Below are positions 9,683 through 21,272 of a stretch of DNA of 64,000 nt, one piece after another. This DNA comes from Neurospora crassa OR74A (taxonomy: Eukaryota > Ascomycota > Sordariomycetes > Sordariales > Sordariaceae), in assembly GCF_000182925.2 (NCBI RefSeq), contig NC_026501.1, positions 7,853,917-7,917,916 on the forward strand, in the 5' to 3' direction. A program made the position numbers and the translations under genes. How positions within the stretch are numbered: the stretch's first letter is position 1; each line of letters opens with the position of its first letter. The notes under the pieces are model-generated. The model searched no databases. It was not told where the DNA came from and saw only the letters and a program-made list of their open reading frames with translations.

Positions 9683-11348
9683 TCAGGGCTTTTCGACGGC
9701 GAAACCGACGCCCTCGCAGACTTTGCCCTTGTTGTAAAACTCGACGTTGGGCAATAGCTGGCTGACCATCCAGCGTGCGGTTTGTGCATGCAGAGTACCC
9801 TCACCAAATGGCTCCGTGGTCTTATCCTTTCGCAGCCCGTGAGTGGCATTCTCATGGGTGAGGTCCAGCGCCGCCATGGCCTCTTCGATACCCGGTCCCA
9901 AGACCTTATCGTCGGCCGGATCGCTATTGCCACGAGGAAAGGCCGAAAGCCCGCTCGCTAGTGCTTGGAAGATGACCAGCTGGTCCTGGAGGAACTCGTC
10001 TACCACGCCACCGGTAGAAACCTCGTCGTACAACGTTCTCGCGACCTTGGTCGCCACGCTCTTGCTCATGGATGCCAGCCCGCCGGTTCCTGCGTGCGAT
10101 GACAAGCTATTGTCGCCCTTGTTCTTGCTTTTCTTCGAGTTGGCTGCTTTCGGCATCGAAGTAAGGATGTCCCTACCCCACCTCAAAACGGTGCCGGCGC
10201 TGGCTCCTTCGTCATCAGATGGCCACGAGCGCGCGACTAGAAGCACGTAGATTCGCGAGTTGGCTCCGCTGTCCTCCATTAGCTTGAAGATGACTTCCAC
10301 AGCCGGGAAAAGGTCGCCTAGGTTCTGGACCAGCGCTTGGGAGAGGGATTCGTGCATGTCTGTCGGTGCGACGATGGAGACATCGATGGCTTCAAGGTCG
10401 AAATCCTCGCCTTGTCTATTTCTGCCCTTCATGGTGCAGGCTGTCGGGTTTCTGAGCCGGAGTGAATCGCCGACTCGAATGGGGTGAACACGGAGGGCCA
10501 CGGTTCCGCGTTGCATCTTTCCGAGGTTCCAGCCGCGTGTCTTGAGCTTGCGCTCCACAACGATACCAAATGCTTGCTCGAGAGAAGGTAGAAGGACTTG
10601 GTCCAGGTATTCGTAGGAAAGAGAAAAAGAGATGTTGGTGCCGCCGGAAATCTCCACGTCGATATGTTCTGGCTGATCTTGCTTCTTGCTCGTATTTCCG
10701 CCAGCAAAGAGGAGGAAGGGGAAAATTGCCTGGAAGATGAGCAACGTGCTTGCCGCGGCGGAATCGGCAGCGATCTTGACGGTGCGGTCATGAATACCGG
10801 TAAAGAGCTTGGAAGTTGCGGGGCTTTGCCGCGGCTTGAACTCTAGTGTAGTGCTACCGACGGAAAGGCCGTTAACTTCTGCATCGGTTACGCGAGCAAG
10901 CCATTCGATGGAAGCTACGTGTTGAGCTTTGAGTCCTGCTACATTGTCAGCTACTATCCGATGGAGTGCGTGGCTACCGCGGATCAAAGTGCGAGCTAAG
11001 CCAACAAGTGAACTCGTTCTGAACCGCAGCTCACAAAGAGAAGGAGCGGGGAAAGAGCGAGAGAGAAAGGGAAAAGGGAAAGTACGAACCCCCGCGTTCG
11101 CGGTTTCCCCTCACGTTAGTGATGCGAATAGGCTGAGTGATAACGGAAGCAATCGCGCATGCTATGCGGACCAGCTGTCCACCTCCCTCGCCTGTTCTGC
11201 CGTCAATCTCGAGGACCGATCGCGCCTTGGTCTTTTTCATAGCGGCTTTTCGCTGGTGGGGCAACATGTGCTCCGGATCATCTTCACTTGAACGCAAAAT
11301 GATGTTTGCTGTCCCAGAGCAAGTGGGATTGCTAGATGGTTGCGCCAT
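9683..11348 (-). CDS. rtcA: RNA 3'-terminal phosphate cyclase, two exons
   Basis: Converts RNA 3'-phosphate ends to 2',3'-cyclic phosphate through an enzyme-AMP intermediate. Exon 1 is 11090-11348 and exon 2 is 9683-10935. The junction restores NVRGNRERGGLKAQHVASIEWL, matching the family's N-terminal block. The acceptor CAG has a GCTGAC branch 12 nt upstream; the only in-frame donor I find is GTTCGT, which is weak. The 503-residue product is longer than the usual 340-370. Visible motifs: EIDGRTGEGGGQLVR (47-61), VDEFLQDQLVIF near the C-terminus, and LHAQTARW, whose His (about 469) aligns with the catalytic His of RtcA. Retention of that His argues for an active cyclase rather than the inactive Rcl1 paralogue. 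Extra length comes from a basic N-terminus and loops rich in Ser/Lys and Asp/Glu. Confidence 0.88.
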
Positions 11349-12426
11349 GATGTTTGGACGCTGTCGCAGGTGGGATGGATCCGGCTTGTGCTCGCAGTAA
11401 ATGTGAGTTCTGACGGGGGGTGATTGTTTTCAGTCGATGTCAACAACCTGGCGAGTTTGTTCAGCGAGGATGTGTGAATGTGGCTTGGTTTCGGAGGGTT
11501 CAAGTTTTGCGCGGTGCGCAAGATGCCGTGGTGACCTTTCCTGGTGAGAGGAAAGAAATTACCCACGCGCGCGGGGGAATTTATTTGTAGGTGGAAAAAT
11601 CCGAGGACGTTAGTTACATCCGACGAAGTTAGGTTTCTAGCGCTTGCACGATGAAGGATGCGAAATACACTTTACTTGGGTTGTGAAGTGAAGGTGATGA
11701 CGGAAAGGTTTTCGGCGAGGTGAGTCAAAGGTTTGCATGGGTGTTGTGCGATGATGTGTGGTACGATTTGGGGTAGATTGTTTTTTGTTTTATTTTTCTG
11801 CTTTTCTTTGGTTATGTTCCCACGACGGTTGTGTGGCGCAGTACCAAACAAAGGCAAGGTGACGAGATGACGGAGGGGCGGGAAAAGCCTCGGGTCATTC
11901 ATGCGGCCTTGGTTTTTATCGATGCTCCTTCTTCCAGTCTAATTAATACTCGACCTCGAAGTCGGTTGTCACGAAGTCGGGATGGTACAAACAACCGATG
12001 ACCAAATGCAGGTGGCCGATTGAGGCGATGGACTCGAGCGAGCAGCACCAGACTGTGAGCGACGCATGCTGATTCTTGGTGTACACAACTAAATCTAGTG
12101 CTTATTGGATGATCACAGCAGGTCAAGAGGAAAGCGTGTGATGCCGCAAGAATACTCCCGTCTTCTATCCAACAATGTTTTGATGCATTGGATCTACCGT
12201 ATGGGGGTGCTGACTGAACCTCTAGACCAGTTGGTTTCTTCCGGGGATGATGAGTTACTAAGTTCTATAGCCCCATCCTCCTCTACATGCCTCTTTCCAA
12301 CATTTCACGCAATTTACAAGCATATGTCTATCTCTCCAGGGCTACCAACCTGTGTATGTGGCCCTCCAATGGGTGAAAGGAAAAGAGCATGATCCTTTTC
12401 AATGAGCCGACGAGCAAATCGAGATA
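11349..12426. other. Intergenic region
   Basis: Upstream region of the RNA cyclase and downstream of the orphan minus-strand gene. I see no supported gene; open frames are short and motif-free. Confidence 0.55.
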
Positions 12427-12926
12427 TTAATCGATCAATTCCTCCGTCGCCTCGAGAATCGTGGCAGGGTATAGGCCGGCGAAACCTTCAAGCGGCCTCA
12501 TGATGGTAATCAGGCGTGCCGCCATCTCCGTCTGTCTGTCTTCGATGACATTGCAGTTGTTGTGCTTGGCTTCGAACAGGCGGGAGTGGTCGGCCTGACA
12601 TTCGGTAACGTAGGAAGCGACCCGCGAGTTATCAATCGTATAGTCCGGTACGTTCTGTGCCGGACCGTCGTTTAATAAGATTTTAGGCGGGGCGACATCC
12701 TCGCTGTCAAGTTGGATTAGGACTGATACAACTTATCACCCATGAACGATTTAACTAACCTGATGGATTCATTGTGAACGACCATAGAGACTTCAGATGT
12801 CTCGGATGACCCGTCCTGTTGTGTATCTTCCGGCGGAGTATACGCGGCCTTTTCTCCCAAAGGTGATGTATCTTCAGAAGAACTAAATGAAGTCTGGCCG
12901 CCCATGCTTTCTTCCTTGCTGGGCAT
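12427..12926 (-). CDS. Small orphan protein, two exons
   Basis: Not recognised. Exon 1 is 12760-12926, exon 2 is 12427-12703, and the 56-nt intron has donor GTTAGT, branch CTAATCC and acceptor ACAG. Exons sum to 444 bases, giving 147 residues. The N-terminal third (1-50) is acidic, Ser/Thr/Pro-rich and probably disordered. The C-terminal 90 residues look folded and helical: YTIDNSRVASYVTECQADHS, a patch FEAKHNNCNVIEDRQTEM, and a hydrophobic end MRPLEGFAGLYPATILEATEEL. There is no signal peptide, membrane span or metal motif. The splice signals and the absence of stops on both sides of the intron support a real gene. It could be lineage-restricted. Confidence 0.7.
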
Positions 12927-15900
12927 CGTCCGAATGTATATCGTGCCGACGTAAAAATGTTGGATATGTCTGTCTGTAACAAGAGCTCTCTAAGTTCGTA
13001 GACAACTGAGATGCCAGGAACAGATGCATAGAGCGCAGGTAAAGTTCGATATGCGTACGACTATGAGCTGAAGGCAGAAATGTGTTGGACGAAGTAAGTA
13101 GATGGACGGGTTCCGCTATGCTAAGGAGTGAAGAGCAGCAGCGCTTGAATGTGCATTGTGGTGTGCATCTCCCGAGTTTCCCACTCACGTGGGCGCCTTT
13201 AGTATTTGTACACTGATGGCATTGTAGACGGACGGGTACTTAGACTACGGAAGAGGGCCCGTGTGGTGTCTCGATGATGGCGGTCGTTACGGGGCAACCA
13301 CAGTTCACTTGGATCAAAACCATTGACCGAATAAAGTAAGCAATCGCTGGTCCTCGAACGGTCGGAGAGACCCCGGTTCTGGAGTTTTGATAGGGCTGTG
13401 AGGGTGTGCTATCCAAGGCGTCAAAGTGATTTACGACTCCTGGAGCATCCGCGTAACGGCGAGGACACTCCCCGACAAAACCCATCTCTGAGACCCTGAC
13501 CGTGGGTAAGCAAGTCCACGGGTGCTCATCTTGCTACCGCCTCACAGCTTGGGGATATTGTGACCTTGGCAAGGCAACCACAGAGGCAGTCGCTCGCGCT
13601 CTGAACTCGACGAATAGAGTCCAAGCATAGGATCAAGAGAAATGAATAGATGTACCAATGTCGGAGTATTTATGGAAGTCTTAAAATGGCATCCCCGTTG
13701 GCAGTTACTGAGTGTCCAACTACATGAGAAAAAGCCTGCTCTGTTGACTGAGGAAGCACCGCTAGCTTAGGCATGATTTCCAGGTGTGGCGACTTTTTTT
13801 GCTGCTTGTGTTCCCATCCTTACTCTTGATGTTGAGTTATGTAATACACTCGGCAGTCGGGCGAGGCCAAATCATTGAAAGCAAGCGTGGCTGTGCAGCT
13901 CTCTCCTCCAGCAAGTGGTTATGGTACGGGACTCCTCACGATTGTTCCAGTTGAGATCACCGCTAGTCAAAATCGCTGAAAGCTTAGGGTAGCCTGCCTC
14001 ATAGATTTCGACTGCTGTTGATACAAAGAAACATTCATCAACAGAGAAACAGTGGTACCTATGTACTGAAGTATAGCTGAACTTAGCCTCTTCACTGTAA
14101 GCTGCCTACAAGGTGATATGATACGTCGTATGCGAGTGTTCCTTCAGAGTTTACCCCATGAATACAGATGAAAATAAGCCAGGGTTAATGAGCCTCTTTG
14201 TAAAACTGGCTCCCTGATCCCACAAGTGCTATGTAAGAGGAACTGTGGGCATCTCACCTCGTTGAGATGGTGACATGCCGAAGCACTCGAGTTCACCAGC
14301 TTGGCAAACGATGGATAACCGGACTATTGCAATCATTTCGATCACCAGGCGCATTTCGCAAGTAATCTTGATATCAACATTTGTTCACCGCTTTTCTGAA
14401 ACTCGAAAGGGTTGCCTGATTCAGAGCGAGCCCAGAAACACGTGAATGATCTTAGGATTGGTGACATTGCGGGGTTGCTGAGAGGCAAGTCAAGCCTGAA
14501 ATACCTTCTAGATTTAACCCGGCATCTCTTGTTGGGCTTACCAGTGAACGACGGGCTGAAAGGCGCTTGGGTGGCTGCAGGAACGACACCATCGAAACAA
14601 CGTGACAGGATGTGCATAGCTGTAACGGAGAGGGGTGGACGCGACAAAAATCTTATGGAATGTCATGACAGCATATGCGAGTATCGAGAGGTGACAGTCG
14701 TAGTCTTCCTTTTGAAGTTGCAGTTCGCTCATTGACCTCTTGACTCGTGAAACCCTACAAATGCCTGAAAACATTTTTTTTTCGTGCTGACGCTCACGAT
14801 TCAAACTTGTTTGTTGAGTCCTGATAGATCAACAATACAGCCCGAGTCTTATCACTACATCCGAACCCATGTTAACTTATGGGAGTTGATAGGAGTGACG
14901 ATTGGAAGTTGTGAGGGTTCAAGGGGTACTAGCCATAACTCGAAGGCTATACGTTCACGACTCATAATCAGTTTCCGAAACGACAGTGTCTCTTTTGTCC
15001 AAATTACACAGCATCGAACTATTGGACTTGTTGGCATCGTCTAGTAAGAGATACCAATGATTACTTGAGGTGAACCCAGTGCGATCTGAAGATTTTGGCT
15101 GGGAAACTAACTCAGCGTCCCCGTCGGCGGACGCCGAGTCGCATGCTGCAATACTGCAATCCTGAGAATGATGTGCAGAAATAACTGAATACAAAATGAC
15201 AGGAACAAAGCTCGTACAGTCCTTGGTTGAAGAGGCGGAAATGGCGATGAGTATGTTAACGTGGCAATCAGACGAAGGATATCTCTTGCCGGTGTGACCT
15301 GTCGATTTGAACAGGCCAAGAAACACTAGAACTCAGCATTCTGGAACTGGTCAATATGCTTGTCCTTAGAACGCCCTGCTGGATATGTGGTGTTGGTTGA
15401 CGTAGAGACGTTTGCCTCATGAGCCATGGATGGATGAGAGGTGTTGATTCAGCAATCCACAAGGCAACTGACCCACCCATGGGCTCACCGCGCGGCAAGG
15501 CAAACAGTCCCATTGTTCAAGCCAGGGTTTATGCTCAAAATAGCATTGCCGGGACGATGGAGAAGAATCTGCGAGTGGTCAAATGGGATACCGAGGCAGC
15601 GACAACAGAGCCTCCCCAGCTCTTTTTGCCAGTAGGAAGTTGAGGAGACATATGTGTGTTTTGAGGGCCATCGGTGACCCCGTTATCGGGCATGGATTGG
15701 GTTCGATTGAGAAGAAGGTTGGCAGCTGTGTGGCGAGGCCAAAGGTGTGCTTTGGTTTTCTCAGAATCAACATCATCTAGTAAGTAGCACTTGGACATGC
15801 TGCAACAGACGATGGAAGACACCGAAGTACTATATGATCTGATCTTGTTGTCGAAGGCGGTTGCGCGTGCTGGGTGTATGAGGCCTCCTTTATACAAGAA

Positions 15901-16471
15901 CAGAGATCTCTGATCCAGTCCTTACACCACACACTTCTACGTCAGCACACCCTGTTGCACCTCTAAAACGGAAAGAGGGAAAGGAATTCGCACGATGCAA
16001 CCACTTCAGCTACCCTCTGGATTGGAATGCGTAGGTGGAAGGTACAGTGCAATATTGCTTGGTAATATTCCCGTCAGTTGTCGCATCACCTCATGCGCCA
16101 CGATCCAAATTCAGCTGAGCAAAGTCACCTCGAGCACACCCACAACAGCTAGTCTGGCCCCCAACTGCAAATATCCCGCGCGACATCAAGGTTTGGATGC
16201 AAAGATCGACAGTCAGCTGAACTGTGGAGGAAAGAACGAGGGATTGACTGTGCGCTGTGATGCTGTGATGCGAGTAAAGACATTGCAGACTGGGAGACTA
16301 AGTTAGATTTGCATCTTGCAGGAACTGAAGGCGTGGCTGCCTCGGTCACGCTCTGTAAATTGGCGGCTGAATGGCAAGAAAAAGTAGCGGGAACCAGAAA
16401 AGGGATATCTCAGTAAGCTAAGTGACAAGAATTGAACAAGTGTCGGAGCGCCTTCAGATGATATCAACTTA
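12927..16471. other. Large intergenic region, no supported gene
   Basis: About 3.5 kb without a gene I can defend. Open frames at 14412-14735 (+), 14342-14647 (-), 15419-15643 (+) and 15535-15897 (-) overlap on opposite strands, have mixed codon use, and could not be extended by splicing into a recognisable protein. No repeats or transposon ends were seen. Confidence 0.5.
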
Positions 16472-18349
16472 TCATGCTGCTCCAGTGTGCGCAACACCCG
16501 AAGTGGCGTCAAGCGAGAGGCCCAGAGAATCCTCGAAATCAAGATCTTTGAACTGACCATCCTCCACCACCCAAGGTTGCCCCTCCTGCTTTGGCGTGTA
16601 AAGAGCCTCGCAGGCGCGGCCGACAACCAAAAGCCCCGGTGGGCGACTACCCTCCTGTTCGATAGCCTGCTCAACGTATCGGAGCGTTGTCCGCATAACC
16701 CGCTGATCTGGGCAAGTGGCTCTTTCAATAACCGCACACGGGGTGTCAAGCGGCCACAGTGCCCGTTGCTTCTCGCCCTCTTGAACCTCCGCGACCCCAT
16801 CGGCCTCCCCGAGACGCGTTGTCAACTCCTTGACCAGTCCTCCAATACGATGCAGAGCCATCAAGAACACGACCGTACGACTGCCGACGTACTCGGGCGG
16901 CGCCGGCGGCTTGCCCTTCTTTCCCGTTCCAGTGCAGATAAGCACCTGGTCTGACACATCACGCTGGGTGGCAGGAATACCCGCAAACAGCGGCGCGCTC
17001 AAGCTGCTTGTGATGCCCGGCAACACCACGACACGATCGCCGAGCCCGTGCTCCCGGAAGAAGGCCACCTCCTCGCCGCCGCGCCCGTAAATGAAGGGAT
17101 CGCCCTGCTTGAGCCGCAACACCGTCTTGCCCGCACGAACACCTTCCAAAGCCTGCTCGAGCAGCTCTTCCTGCGCGCGATCGGCGTTACCGGGAAATTT
17201 GCGGGCAATTGAAACGGGCGTCCGGCGCGGGATCATATCCAAAACACCGGAGGGAACCAACTTGTCGGCGAGAATCAGGTCGGCTGATTGGATGGCCTTG
17301 TATGTGGCCCGCGTGAGAAGATCCGGGTGGCCGGGACCGCTGCCGGCGAGGAAGATGCGTCCAATACGGCCATTACTGCTGCTGCTGGTGGTGGTGGTGC
17401 TGCTGCTGCCACCCTCACTGACAGCACCCGGGAGAACAGGTTGTGGTGATGCCGAGGAGTTGTCGCTGCTGAATCCGGGATATGCCTGGAGGATGCTCTC
17501 CACATCATCATCGGTGATTTCCACCAGCTTCTTCAGGGGCCAATACTCGCACACCTGTGCCAACCACCGCATGCGGCGCGTCTTCGCCGCCTCGGCCTGC
17601 ACGTCTAGCTCGGTGACAAGTTTGTTAAACGTTGCCGACTGGTCGATGGAGTCGTCGACGCCTTCGTTTACCGCGGCAGCGATGGCGCTCCCTGCAGCAG
17701 TCCTGGCCTCTGCGTCCTCGGTGATGATCCTCCTCCTCACGTCTCCAAGTCGAGCACACGCGGCTCCTAATCCCTTGGGTAGCGCAGAAGCCACCTCTCT
17801 CCTAATCCTACTGGCCAGCTTGCAGCCACGGCCATTGGTTGTCACGCCGATCTGCAGCGGGCCGTCGACGTGTACGCTCAGGAGGCTGAAAGAACACAGC
17901 GCCGGGTTGTCAAGCACGTTGACAGGAATGCGCTTGCGCTTGCACAGGGCTGATATCCGCTCGGCCAGCAATTGGTCGTGTTGTGTCACAAAAACGGCGT
18001 CCACGACATTGTCCACCTCAGACCGACCGAGCGTAGTGAGGTCCTCGTCCGCAAAAGGCCGATCCAGGTGCGTTAGGGCTCCAGAAGAGATGTAGTTGGC
18101 CAGGTTGTGGTGTAGCTCCCGCTTTTGATTCTGTTGTGAGTCCGCTGCTGTTGGTGTCATATCCGACTCTACCGGAGCAATTAAAATGGGTTTTGCGCCC
18201 ACGCTGAGTGACTGGGCGACTCGGGATGCCGCCAGCGGATTGGAACCGATGATGAGGTGAACATGTTCCCGACAGTCTTGTGCCGTAAGAAGGGTAGTAT
18301 GGTAGGCTGAAGGAGCCGTAGGTAAATTTGAGGATGCCATCTTTGCCAC
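16472..18349 (-). CDS. met1: Siroheme synthase: fused Met8-like and uroporphyrinogen-III methyltransferase domains
   Basis: Makes siroheme, the cofactor of sulfite and nitrite reductases. Single exon, 625 residues. Residues 30-200 resemble the NAD-dependent precorrin-2 dehydrogenase/ferrochelatase: HLIIGSNPLAASRVAQSLSV, then IPVNVLDNPALCSF (position of the Met8 catalytic Asp) and IGVTTNGRGCKLASRIRRE. A low-complexity Ser/Thr linker (about 296-326) leads to the SAM-dependent methyltransferase: GSGPGHPDLL (336-345, signature 1), ADKLV, and RLKQGDPFIYGRGGEE (412-427, signature 2). The arrangement matches bacterial CysG and the yeast Met1 layout, where Met8 is a separate second protein. The N-terminal nucleotide loop departs from the usual GxGxxA, so dehydrogenase activity is inferred, not certain. 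The ATG at 18349 precedes MAKMASS; another in-frame Met lies 3 codons on. Confidence 0.9.
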   Translation of the reverse strand: MAKMASSNLPTAPSAYHTTLLTAQDCREHVHLIIGSNPLAASRVAQSLSVGAKPILIAPVESDMTPTAADSQQNQKRELHHNLANYISSGALTHLDRPFADEDLTTLGRSEVDNVVDAVFVTQHDQLLAERISALCKRKRIPVNVLDNPALCSFSLLSVHVDGPLQIGVTTNGRGCKLASRIRREVASALPKGLGAACARLGDVRRRIITEDAEARTAAGSAIAAAVNEGVDDSIDQSATFNKLVTELDVQAEAAKTRRMRWLAQVCEYWPLKKLVEITDDDVESILQAYPGFSSDNSSASPQPVLPGAVSEGGSSSTTTTSSSSNGRIGRIFLAGSGPGHPDLLTRATYKAIQSADLILADKLVPSGVLDMIPRRTPVSIARKFPGNADRAQEELLEQALEGVRAGKTVLRLKQGDPFIYGRGGEEVAFFREHGLGDRVVVLPGITSSLSAPLFAGIPATQRDVSDQVLICTGTGKKGKPPAPPEYVGSRTVVFLMALHRIGGLVKELTTRLGEADGVAEVQEGEKQRALWPLDTPCAVIERATCPDQRVMRTTLRYVEQAIEQEGSRPPGLLVVGRACEALYTPKQEGQPWVVEDGQFKDLDFEDSLGLSLDATSGVAHTGAA

Positions 18350-20337
18350 CTCTGCTTGGAGGGCGTATTGAGGCTTGGACGTGGGAGTTTCTCTGAAAAG
18401 AACCCTCTTCTAGAAAAAGCACTCGGGACCGACCAAGTTCCGTAGACTTTGTGTGTAAAACGAGCTTGATTGCTTGGTTGCTTGATCTCGAAGTTATACT
18501 TGAGGAAAGGTGGTTGTCAAAGACAAGGTAAATAAAGAATCGTGGGGTATTAAAGGGATGGGATGAGTTGTTCACGGATAGGTATTCCCCAAAACAACAG
18601 ATAGATTATACGTACTCGGGTTTCTGATCGAGGGGGCTTAGAAGTTTATAGGTTACGGGGGTTCTTGACTTTATGTACTCTTCCTCCTACTTACTAAACC
18701 TACCTCCGGACTCCGGCCGGTCGGTCGTAGTCATGTCGTGTCGTTTCCAAAAGTCACACTTTCCCCACGATGGGGCGTCTGGGCTGGCGGCTGCAGACGT
18801 TCCAGCAACTCCGCTGAAAATTGGAATGTAAGTCTACAAAGGAACAGGGGTAATCTTCGCCAATGAGGACGAATTTGGCCACTCAGAGGGCAGGAATTTT
18901 CTGTGATCGCTCTCTTTTGGTTGCAGAATCGACCGAATCTTTTTAGTGCCCGCTGACGCCATTTGGGAGGGACCCGCTTTGGCCGCCGTCGCGGCAATGG
19001 ATGAACCGCAAGAGTCGGCTGTCGGTCCATGCTTGATCAGTGCATGCATGGGGTGGTTACAGAAATTTCGGTTTATGCTGTTGAACAATAGTGTATACAA
19101 AGGTAGTATAGATTGCTCACGATTACACCAATGCTATTTGATAGTTCATACAAGTCTTGTTTACTTGATTACTAGTCCGTATAGGACAGGCATGTAATTC
19201 AACCGGCTCTGCAAAACAAAGATACAGTGCATGTTTATCCTTCAGCTCGATTGGTAATGAACTCCTTGCCAAGTACTGTACGCACTGCAATCTCGCTGCT
19301 TAATCGCCGCTTGGAACTGTCAAACGATAAGACTGATAAGAATCCGCCATATGTCCGCGGGCCATGACCGGAGATGCTCGAGTCAAGATTGGCAAATACC
19401 CGACACATTATCTACCTCATGGAACTTGTTATTATAGCCTTTAGCAATGGGGAGTTCGGAGATGCTCAGTTACTCGATTGAAAGCTCGACTTCCGCGACA
19501 AAAATATCAAGCCAAGGGTACATATACACACGAGCGTCTGTTCTAAACTGGCAGACCATGATACAGGGATTTGGCACATATCGTAGACTGTTGCTATGGC
19601 CACTGAACATCAGCACCCCATCCTAATAATAATGCTCAAGACAGTTGTTACATAGACCTCTTAACATCAAATCCACAACCACGAAAACCCAAGCTCTCAG
19701 CGACTGCTCAAGCAGCTCAATTAGCGGTTGAACACAGCTATATTTTCCGCTGTCAAACAAATTTCCTCCAGCGCAACCCTATGCCACTTCAACCTTCCAT
19801 GTCGTGTGTTGAAAGAGTTCCCCGTCCATCTCAACATGTCTTCAGAGTCTTTCCCCACTAGCCCGTCCGTATATGCAGATTCCAGAAAATCGACCAAATT
19901 ATGTACAATGCAGAAATGAAAAATAGGAAAACAAAACTTTGCTGTTGTAAACTCCAATTTTCCACCAGTCACCACCCCGACAACACGCCGAGACAGGATA
20001 TTGATAACTCGAAGAGAGGAGGCCAGAAGATGCAGTAAGACAAGAGCGAAAACCGGTGGCGGAAAACAAAAAAAAGTTGGTAAGGGAACCACTGCTGGTT
20101 GCGAAATCGTGTGCATCGTAGACAAAAACGTCCGGTATCGGCGTCGTAAAGGCGTCCTTCTTGGGCGATAGCGTGAATGAGCTGGTCGGGGAGATAAATG
20201 TGGTTGCCCGTGTTTGCTAGCGGTGCTCTGATCTGCGTCGATCTTACGTATAAAACACATTGTTGCCTAGCATCGAGGCAATGCTCGAGAGGACGGCCTA
20301 TGCTGGGGCCATAATCCGGGTTGTTCGGTCAGCCGTC
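18350..20337. other. Intergenic region
   Basis: About 2 kb between the siroheme synthase promoter and the 3' end of rho3. The stretch upstream of 18349 is the synthase leader. I see no supported gene or repeat; the open frame at 19721-20260 (minus) lies mostly in the likely rho3 3' flank and has no recognisable domain. Confidence 0.55.
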
Positions 20338-21272
20338 TTACATGACCACGCACTTCGACTCCTCCCGGTCCTTCTTCACTGACAAAGCGACACGCGCTGC
20401 TTCGGTGAAGGCTTCGTTGACTCCCCGGTTTCGCATGGCGGAGCATTCGAGATATCGAAGGGCCTTGATCCGGCGAGCCACTTCCAGGCCCTGGTCGTAG
20501 CTGATCATTGGCTTCTTCTCACGTTGAGCACCGTCCTCGTTGGCTCCGCCATCCTCTTCGTCCTCGGTCGCCTCGCGCAGGTCGCACTTCAACGCGACCA
20601 AGACAATCTTGACGCCCGGGCAGTTTTCAGCAATCTCGCCTTGCCATTTGCTTTCGACGTTTTCGAGCGAGTCCTTGCTGTCGACAGAGTAGCAAAGCAT
20701 GATTAAGTCGGTGTCATCTAGTACACCGCAAGTCAGACGTCACGCACATAACATGGTTAGCGGCTACCGGGGAATGCGAAGAACCTACCGTATGATAGAC
20801 TTCGTAGCCTGTCAAATTCTTCCTGGCCGGCGGTATCCCACAATGACAGTTCAATATGGACATTGTCGACGAAAATGTCTGAGTCAACATTAGTATCGCA
20901 TTGGAGGACGCTTCGGTCACTTTCTCTGCAAACGTACCGTGCACATAGTTCTCGAAGACTGTCGGCTCGTATACAGTGGGGAAATAGCTGGACGGGAGGT
21001 TGAGCGTGAATTCTTAGATTGCGAGGCAATGGCGGTTCAATCGCAAACATACCCTCTTGTGAAAACGTTGAGCAGTGAGGTTTTTCCGCAGGCACCATCG
21101 CCGCTGTTGCCAAGAGTTCCGGTCAGCAATTGATCTCATAGCCAGAGTCTCTCTCTACGCATTGAGATGTCGCCTCGATCAATCCGATACGGGACGAGAT
21201 TGGGGTGTGTTAAACTCACAGCAAGACGAGCTTGCGCTGCACTGTTTTCGACCCTCCGAGTCCGCAAGGCAT
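20338..21272 (-). CDS. rho3: Rho3-type small GTPase, five exons
   Basis: Membrane-bound switch for polarised growth and exocytosis. Exons: 21220-21272, 21053-21103, 20938-20987, 20789-20878, 20338-20717 (624 bases, 207 residues). Every junction rebuilds a conserved block: [16 protein letters not shown] (P-loop), [21 protein letters not shown] (switch I), [20 protein letters not shown] (G3 and switch II), then VALKCDLRE (the TKxD-type block, here LKCD) and ECSAM (G5). It ends CVVM, a CaaX box expected to be farnesylated. [14 protein letters not shown] at the N-terminus and [18 protein letters not shown] fit Rho3 better than Rho1, Rho2, Rho4 or Cdc42. An acidic insert [19 protein letters not shown] lies after G4. 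Donors are GTGAGT, GTATGT, GTACGT and GTAGGT, all consensus-like. Confidence 0.92.

Noticed and set aside
14342-14735. Opposed open frames near 14.5 kb
   Set aside because: Both strands are open over the same bases, with mixed codon use and no domain; likely chance.
17091-18095. 334-codon plus-strand frame
   Set aside because: Antisense shadow of the siroheme synthase; the minus strand carries all family signatures.
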